A stretch of 64,000 nt of DNA, taken from the IMG/VR virus record IMGVR_UViG_3300047375_001083, positions 20,038-84,037 of that record; one strand, written 5' to 3'. Both the position numbers and the translations under genes were made by a program. The notes under the pieces were generated by a model, which saw nothing but the letters and a program-made list of their open reading frames with translations, was not told where the DNA came from and did not search any database. How positions within the stretch are numbered: position 1 is the first letter of the stretch; each line of letters begins with the position of its first letter. Origin of the DNA: a virus. Of the stretch, positions 60,042 to 64,000 are shown piece after piece.

Positions 60042-60054
60042 TTCTGATATATAC
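60042..60054 (+). promoter_or_regulatory. TTCTGATAT-box putative promoter for ssb
   Basis: TTCTGATATATAC, 90 nt before ATG 60144, giving a long leader that holds the hairpin at 60109-60122. A T7 run at 60019-60025 just upstream may weakly terminate the preceding operon. Confidence 0.6.
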
Positions 60055-60108
60055 CTTTCGAGCAACGGGACATCACTTCGGATGACCTCCACAGCTCTTA
60101 CTTAAACA

Positions 60109-60122
60109 AGCCGATTTCGGCT
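60109..60122 (+). promoter_or_regulatory. Leader hairpin upstream of ssb
   Basis: AGCCGA pairs with TCGGCT around a very short loop, 21 nt before the ATG and just ahead of the AGGAG site. A second small stem (CATC/GATG, around 60071-60084) precedes it. T4 gene 32 autoregulates through a leader RNA structure; a similar control by this SSB is possible but unproven. Confidence 0.35.
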
Positions 60123-60143
60123 CAACACAACAGGAGATTCCAC

Positions 60144-60848
60144 ATGGGTGGTTTTTCAGATTTCTCTCTCGGTGGCAACAGCCCTATTCTTTCTGCAGGT
60201 AAGGCGCGTTGGAAGCCCCAAAAGGGCAAGTACCGTGTTTCTTTCATCGCTCTCCCTGGTCTTGAGAATGGCAATCCTAATCTTGACGCAGACGCACCCG
60301 TCTTCAAGGGTGGTCGTCGTCTCTACGCTAAGGGTGTCGGATATTATTTGGATCATGGACCTGAGTATCAGAAGATCGCGGGTGGACCTTCTAAGACTGC
60401 TATTGCAACTACGCTCGTCTTTTGGCCTGTAGACGCGAATGGTGTGCTTGATAAAGGTCGCCTTTCAGGTGGTGAGTTTCAGGTTCAGACTTGGGTTTTC
60501 AGCCTCGACAAGTATCGTCAACTTGAGGCGATTCACGCGGAGTTCCCACTCACGAAGCATGACCTTAACATCGTGGTGACTGACCCTCAGTATCACAAGA
60601 TGACGTTCTCACCTTGCCGTGACTCGCTGCTCTCAACTCTGAAGGAGAAGAAGGTCGATTTCTTCAACACTGTGGTTTCTACTGCTAAGAGTATCCACGA
60701 CAACCTTCAGAACGACATCGCTCAAGACTTGACGATTGATCAGATTCGCGAGAAGCTCTCGGGTGAGGTTGGTTCTCCTACAGTGAGCGGTGGCGGTATG
60801 TCCTCAAGCCTCGACGTAGATGACGTTCTTGACGATGTTCTCGGCTGA
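60144..60848 (+). CDS. ssb: Single-stranded DNA-binding protein (phage type)
   Basis: 234 residues. The N-terminal part begins with a Gly-rich head, then WKPQKGKYRVSFIALPG, as in phage SSBs where a K..YR(V/I) strand opens the OB-fold. It continues TWVFSLDKYRQLEAI and PLTKHDLNIVVTDPQY, matching the central fold of T7/T4-like marine phage SSBs. The C-terminal tail is acidic and ends SLDVDDVLDDVLG, the usual protein-recruitment tip. Its own promoter and structured leader suggest high, controlled expression. Confidence 0.82.
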   Translation: MGGFSDFSLGGNSPILSAGKARWKPQKGKYRVSFIALPGLENGNPNLDADAPVFKGGRRLYAKGVGYYLDHGPEYQKIAGGPSKTAIATTLVFWPVDANGVLDKGRLSGGEFQVQTWVFSLDKYRQLEAIHAEFPLTKHDLNIVVTDPQYHKMTFSPCRDSLLSTLKEKKVDFFNTVVSTAKSIHDNLQNDIAQDLTIDQIREKLSGEVGSPTVSGGGMSSSLDVDDVLDDVLG

Positions 60849-60867
60849 TACTCTGAGTGTCTTCTAG

Positions 60868-60934
60868 GCTGATTTGATCAGCACCCAAGCGAATCTAGTT
60901 AGCTTCTAACTCAAGAACCTTTCTAGGTTCGCTT
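60868..60934 (+). terminator. Two stem-loops after ssb
   Basis: A 6-bp stem (60868-60873 with 60877-60882) is followed by a larger compound hairpin (60887-60893 with 60928-60934, plus CTAG/CTAG and an inner 5-bp stem at 60898-60910). A/T-rich sequence follows. It is probably a terminator or processing signal between ssb and the next unit. Confidence 0.6.
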
Positions 60935-60938
60935 AATT

Positions 60939-60947
60939 GTTTATAAT
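60939..60947 (+). promoter_or_regulatory. GTTTATAAT putative promoter before gene 60987
   Basis: GTTTATAAT contains a perfect TATAAT -10 (60942-60947) with no good -35. It lies 40 nt before ATG 60987 and belongs to the TTTAT(A/C) set. Confidence 0.5.
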
Positions 60948-60986
60948 CCTTCTTTCTTAGGTACACAGAAAAGAAAGAGGGGTATT

Positions 60987-61529
60987 ATGAGTGATTCATG
61001 GCTCAATGATATGTTTGCGAGTGCTCAAAAGACCGCAAGCATGGACGAGGTGATTAACACCAAAGTCTCAGACTTAGTTGACGTTAACCGAACAGTCACG
61101 TCTAAGAGGCTCGCTAAGTTCACTGAGGGCGTTAGAGTAGTCTCTACTACCAACAATGGACTCTTAATCCCAAATAGGCTTCCTATGGCGGGTAGAAAGG
61201 GATCTGTTGTTAAGGTTCGCACTGCTTCGGGTGAGGTCACGTCTATGGACGGAGAGGTGTTCGTTCAGTGGGATGGTAGGGGGGATAAGATTGACCGTGT
61301 GAGCGTCAACTTTCTCAGAGTAGCTTCGATGAGGGTGGCTAGTCTAGATGACTTCATCATCCTCTCAGGTCCGTCTCTCTTAACCGCCTTTGGCGCTTCA
61401 AATGCGAATGCTACAGGCGAGCTCGTACACAAGTCTACAAAAGACCTTTGGTCTGTGAAAGTAGGTGAGGGCGGAGAGTTTGAGATTGAGCGTCTTTTTG
61501 ACCCTAATGGCGATCCTCTTAAGGTCTAA
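60987..61529 (+). CDS. Hypothetical protein with repeated K/R-x-AS motifs
   Basis: 180 residues. The N terminus has FASAQKTASMDEV and the middle FLRVASMRVASLDDF, short motifs shared with other putative virion proteins in this window. Residues about 45-105 form a small KOW/SH3-like beta-domain (GLLIPNRLPMAGRKGSVVKV, then VFVQWDGRG) often seen in phage proteins. Function unknown; a structural or injected protein is suggested by the shared motif and promoter box. Confidence 0.65.
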   Translation: MSDSWLNDMFASAQKTASMDEVINTKVSDLVDVNRTVTSKRLAKFTEGVRVVSTTNNGLLIPNRLPMAGRKGSVVKVRTASGEVTSMDGEVFVQWDGRGDKIDRVSVNFLRVASMRVASLDDFIILSGPSLLTAFGASNANATGELVHKSTKDLWSVKVGEGGEFEIERLFDPNGDPLKV

Positions 61530-61534
61530 TTACC

Positions 61535-61738
61535 GTGTCCGATACCGTAAATACAAAGCCTCAGTACCCTAACTGTAGATGTGTCGATCCCTCTCTGGAC
61601 GTATGCTTCTACTGTGAGGACACTCTTGATGGCGCTCAGGAGGGCGATGATGAAAAAGATGATACTGACCGCAGTCGCCTCTGTGATCACTCTTTCTGCG
61701 TGTGCGGAAGAGGCAGACTTAACTCCGAAAGAAGTTAA
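61535..61738 (+). CDS. Doubtful Cys-rich ORF overlapping the lipoprotein gene
   Basis: 67 residues from GTG 61535. It holds CRC, CFYC and CVC pairs that could bind zinc. The last 92 nt overlap the lipoprotein gene in another frame, and the ribosome binding site (AAGG) is far. It may be a real small gene ahead of the lipoprotein or a shadow; kept because it fills the 117-nt gap. Confidence 0.3.
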   Translation: MSDTVNTKPQYPNCRCVDPSLDVCFYCEDTLDGAQEGDDEKDDTDRSRLCDHSFCVCGRGRLNSERS

Positions 61739-61886
61739 ACCGCTTTGTGAGCAAGTCGTAGACAAGATAACTTTCTGTCTCGGCGCGCGAGTTCCTTTGG
61801 GCTCTTGTAGTAGAGAATCGGCTGAGCTTATCTTAAACTCAGAGTGCGACGCTGTACTTAGATACATCAGGGGAGAGATCCCTTGA
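61647..61886 (+). CDS. Small lipoprotein
   Basis: 79 residues from ATG 61647, or 78 from the adjacent ATG 61650, after a perfect AGGAGG site. It has a type II signal peptide: basic MKK start, hydrophobic core ILTAVASVITL, lipobox LSAC. The mature ~60 residues carry five more cysteines. It overlaps the cyclase start (TTGA). It may be an outer-membrane lysis (spanin-like) or exclusion protein; an Rz1-like proline-rich composition is absent. Confidence 0.75.
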   Translation: MMKKMILTAVASVITLSACAEEADLTPKEVKPLCEQVVDKITFCLGARVPLGSCSRESAELILNSECDAVLRYIRGEIP

Positions 61887-62737
61887 ACTACGAATTGACG
61901 ATGAAAGAGAGGTACTTAGCCATAGTCCTCTTGGACATCATTGGTTCAACTGCGTTTGTTCAGAAATACGGCGCACAGAAAGCGGCTCAGTGGTTTCAGT
62001 TCCATGACCGACTCGCGAGGAGCTTGTGCTACAAGTTCAACGGTCGCGAGATTGACAGGTCTGACGGGTTTCTCCTTTCTTTCGACACCATTATAGATGC
62101 GGTCAACTTCGCCCTTCATTACCAAAAGAAAGTGCCTCCTAAGACTCGTCTACAGACGAGGATCGGAATCCATTGGGGGCGCGTCATCGAGGTTCAACAG
62201 GATGATGTCTTTGTAGGGGCGGGTGCTAAGAGGATTGAGCTAGAGGGTCTAGCTAAGAATATCGCCGCGAGGACGATGAGTGTGTGCGCGGAAGGCCAAG
62301 TGCTTTTGACTGAAGAGGCTATGGGAAAGACGAGAGGGAGAGTAAATATACACACTCCTAAAGGTACTAGGTACGTCTGTGTCGGTCTTTACCGATTTAA
62401 GGGCGTGAAGAAGCCTCAGAAAATATTTGCAGTGGGGGAGTCTATTGAGTCTCTTCAGCCTCCTAAGAGTTCCGAGAAAGTAAAGAGGCTCGGAGGTCCG
62501 AAGTACATCAGGTCGAGGGCTAGGGACAGAAAGCTGAAAGAATGGGTGGCTTGGGTCTTTTGGAGAGTAGCATTCATCGCTTCAGTATTTTGGATTTACA
62601 TACTCTTTCAGATTATAGTGCGCCCTATGGCTAGAAATATGTTTCTAGGGCTCCCCCTCTATATGCCTGTTGTAGACGAGACTTATGCTTTCCTTGTCTA
62701 TGTGTGGCAAGATCTGATCAAGATAATTAAGGGGTAG
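61883..62737 (+). CDS. Membrane-anchored class III nucleotide cyclase
   Basis: 284 residues. The catalytic domain (residues about 10-185) has VLLDIIGSTAFV (first metal Asp), REIDRSDGFLLSFD (second metal Asp), IGIHWGRVIEV, and LAKNIAARTMSVCAEGQVLL with the transition-state Asn and Arg. The residue before the second Asp loop that usually selects adenine or guanine is atypical, so the product may be cAMP, cGMP or a pyrimidine cyclic nucleotide. One or two membrane segments follow at about residues 225-250 and near the C terminus. The start is TTG with GGGGAGAG upstream, overlapping the lipoprotein stop. The next gene is also a membrane protein. Confidence 0.85.
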   Translation: MNYELTMKERYLAIVLLDIIGSTAFVQKYGAQKAAQWFQFHDRLARSLCYKFNGREIDRSDGFLLSFDTIIDAVNFALHYQKKVPPKTRLQTRIGIHWGRVIEVQQDDVFVGAGAKRIELEGLAKNIAARTMSVCAEGQVLLTEEAMGKTRGRVNIHTPKGTRYVCVGLYRFKGVKKPQKIFAVGESIESLQPPKSSEKVKRLGGPKYIRSRARDRKLKEWVAWVFWRVAFIASVFWIYILFQIIVRPMARNMFLGLPLYMPVVDETYAFLVYVWQDLIKIIKG

Positions 62738-62741
62738 AATC

Positions 62742-63254
62742 ATGTCAGAAGGTTCACATAAACAGTTCACTCAGAGTGAGAAAGCGAAGAGAGGGTGGTG
62801 GGCGAGCGTAGTCTTCATGTTCCTGATCTGCGTTCTTATCTACTTTCTATCTACCCACGAAATAGTGGAGAAGAATAGAGATATTCTTATCGGCATCATC
62901 GGGATGCTGACAGGCTCTATTTCTAGTATGCTCGCGATAGCTTCGGGGCGCGATCCTAGTGAGGTCGAAGAGCTGAAAGATAAGCTCGCCTCAGCAAACG
63001 GAGACAGAGCTGCGCTGATCGCTCGGTTAAGAGATGCTCAGATACAGATGCAACTCCTCAGAGAGCAGATATTCGAGCTTCAGTCAGCCGTGATTGAGAA
63101 GCTCTCTGTCTTTAGTGGGCAGTCCGTCATTAAGACAAAGACGGAAGATCAGGTGCAGTTAAAAGGCGTAGTTCAGGATTGGATAGACCCCATTAAGAAG
63201 ACAGATAAGCCCGAAAAAATAGAAATCGACTTCGAGGATGAAGATGAGGCTTAA
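62742..63254 (+). CDS. Two-helix membrane protein with a coiled coil
   Basis: 170 residues. Membrane helices lie at about residues 20-38 (SVVFMFLICVLIYFL) and 48-68 (ILIGIIGMLTGSISSMLAIA), followed by a Glu/Gln/Leu-rich coiled coil (about residues 75-120) and an acidic tail. The helix hairpin plus coiled coil resembles phage holin-like or scaffold proteins. It starts 4 nt after the cyclase stop, so it may be the cyclase's partner or effector. The ribosome binding site is AAGGGG. Confidence 0.72.
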   Translation: MSEGSHKQFTQSEKAKRGWWASVVFMFLICVLIYFLSTHEIVEKNRDILIGIIGMLTGSISSMLAIASGRDPSEVEELKDKLASANGDRAALIARLRDAQIQMQLLREQIFELQSAVIEKLSVFSGQSVIKTKTEDQVQLKGVVQDWIDPIKKTDKPEKIEIDFEDEDEA

Positions 63255-63267
63255 TAGTCTTTCTATT

Positions 63268-63273
63268 CTTATC
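63268..63273 (+). promoter_or_regulatory. CTTATC box before gene 63314
   Basis: TTCTTATCATTAAC, 41 nt before ATG 63314; a variant of the putative late-promoter set. Confidence 0.35.
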
Positions 63274-63313
63274 ATTAACTAGTCAGAACCCCCTACGTCT
63301 ATGGAGAGAGTAC

Positions 63314-63892
63314 ATGGATATTTTTGATCGCATCGCTAGTGAGTTTCAGAAAGAAGCTCGCATCCCTAAAGGTGACACTAAAGCTTACGAAGAGTGGAAG
63401 AAGAACTTTAAGAAGAAAAACCCTGAAGCCGCAGAAGATTGGGATAAGTACGAGGGTGCTTTCGATCCTTCAACGGGCGAGATGAGTCAAGACCGTATTA
63501 AGAAAAACATGGGTAACGACAAAGAAGACATCTCAGCTCTTGGTCAGCTTGGTAAGAAAGCTTCTTTCTACGATGATGAGATCATTGATGATATCGGTCT
63601 TGAGCGCGTTGCTTTGTGGGGATACCAAACTCCCGCTGTGAGGCGCGACCCGATAATTAAGGGTAATATTGCCCACAGGCTTATGCATCTTAACCGTCAG
63701 AAATCAAAGGGCATGCTCACTCGCGAAGAGGAGATGGAATTGATGGATCTTGAGGAGAAGCAACCTAAGAGTCATAATCATTATTTTTATCAAGCGATGA
63801 AAAATCGTAGGGCTTCTTTCTACGATGATGAGATCATTGATGATATCGGTCTTGATCGCGTTGCTTCAGAGGACTTTTTTTTTCAGATTTGA
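63314..63892 (+). CDS. Repeat protein with RxAS motifs, ending at a T9 frameshift tract
   Basis: 192 residues in the zero frame. The N terminus reads MDIFDRIASEFQKEARIPKG. Two almost identical 18-residue repeats, ASFYDDEIIDDIGL followed by ERVA or DRVA, occur at about residues 85-105 and 168-187. The frame then meets nine T residues (63875-63883) and stops at TGA 63890. A -1 shift on the T-run continues the coding sequence with another DRTAS motif to the window end. It is probably a virion or scaffold-type protein made in two lengths, or the tract is a sequencing or mutational error. Confidence 0.75.
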   Translation: MDIFDRIASEFQKEARIPKGDTKAYEEWKKNFKKKNPEAAEDWDKYEGAFDPSTGEMSQDRIKKNMGNDKEDISALGQLGKKASFYDDEIIDDIGLERVALWGYQTPAVRRDPIIKGNIAHRLMHLNRQKSKGMLTREEEMELMDLEEKQPKSHNHYFYQAMKNRRASFYDDEIIDDIGLDRVASEDFFFQI

Positions 63893-64000
63893 GCACTGAC
63901 CGCACTGCTTCAGATAAAGAAGCAGAGCTACTCGCAGAGGATCTTATGGTCTTGGCTGACGAGATCATGTCAGGAAAGAGGAGAGGTCCTCTCAAGTCGT
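63883..64000 (+). CDS. Downstream frame of the interrupted repeat protein (partial)
   Basis: After the T9 tract the -1 frame is open to the last base and reads SDLSTDRTASDKEAELLAED, followed by more helical sequence. It has no start of its own near the junction, and its DRTAS motif continues the series in the upstream frame. It is truncated by the window edge. Confidence 0.6.

Noticed and set aside
61535-61886. Nested Rz/Rz1-type spanin pair
   Set aside because: The outer frame has no N-terminal membrane anchor and the lipoprotein is not proline-rich, so the spanin layout is not supported.
1-64000. Integrase, lysogeny repressor or attachment site
   Set aside because: No integrase motifs or att-like tRNA fragment seen; the window gives no sign of a temperate module.

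Overview
The window is a 64-kb piece of a large tailed double-stranded DNA phage (Caudoviricetes). The evidence is dense, overlapping, unidirectional gene blocks, two giant repeat-built tail-fibre-type proteins, an endolysin, and a phage-style set of nucleotide and DNA metabolism genes. There is no integrase, recombinational att signature, rRNA, CRISPR array or recognisable tRNA. A putative lipoprotein with a bacterial lipobox and a peptidoglycan amidase suggest a Gram-negative host; this is inference. Capsid, terminase and a replicative DNA polymerase are not in the window.

Layout: (1) 1-4.2 kb, small rightward orphan genes, including membrane peptides and a zinc-ribbon/truncated J-domain protein. 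(2) 4.2-7.0 kb, mostly leftward genes with a P-loop kinase and one strong terminator. (3) 7.15-10.8 kb, a rightward UvrD-type helicase. (4) 10.9-25.1 kb, a long leftward block with MazG, a phage metallopeptidase, the two halves of a split Rad50-like ATPase, Mre11, a sliding clamp, a RecB-type nuclease, RecA, RuvC, dCMP deaminase, a fragmented and partly duplicated DNA methyltransferase, and a divergent GroEL-like chaperonin. (5) 25.2-42.6 kb, rightward endolysin, a triple-HTH protein, a beta-helix virion protein, DnaX, NusG-like and sigma-region-4-like proteins, and two ~1800-residue fibres. (6) 42.5-49.3 kb, a membrane HExxH protease, a 1737-residue SNF2-type protein and small genes. (7) 49.3-50.2 kb, a gene-free, heavily folded stretch that is a candidate large non-coding RNA. 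(8) 50.2-60.9 kb, clamp-loader delta' and delta, ribonucleotide reductase, a RecD-type helicase, a UvsY-like protein and SSB. (9) 61-64 kb, a lipoprotein, a membrane-anchored class III nucleotide cyclase, a membrane coiled-coil protein and a repeat protein interrupted by a T9 frameshift tract.

How the genes fit together: the phage carries a bacterial-type clamp (DnaN-like) and clamp loader (DnaX, delta, delta') together with RecA, SSB, RuvC, Mre11/Rad50, RecB-like, RecD-like and UvrD-like enzymes, and a dNTP supply (NrdA/NrdB, dCMP deaminase, MazG). Several of these operons share a box reading TTCTGATAT a short distance upstream of the first gene. Tail and putative virion genes are instead preceded by a TCTTTAT(A/C) box about 35-57 nt before the start codon. 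These look like two promoter classes, and the NusG-like, sigma-like and triple-HTH genes are candidates for controlling them. An 8-mer, AGAAAGAA/TTCTTTCT, is hugely over-represented throughout. All functional calls rest on motif recognition by eye; no database search was run.
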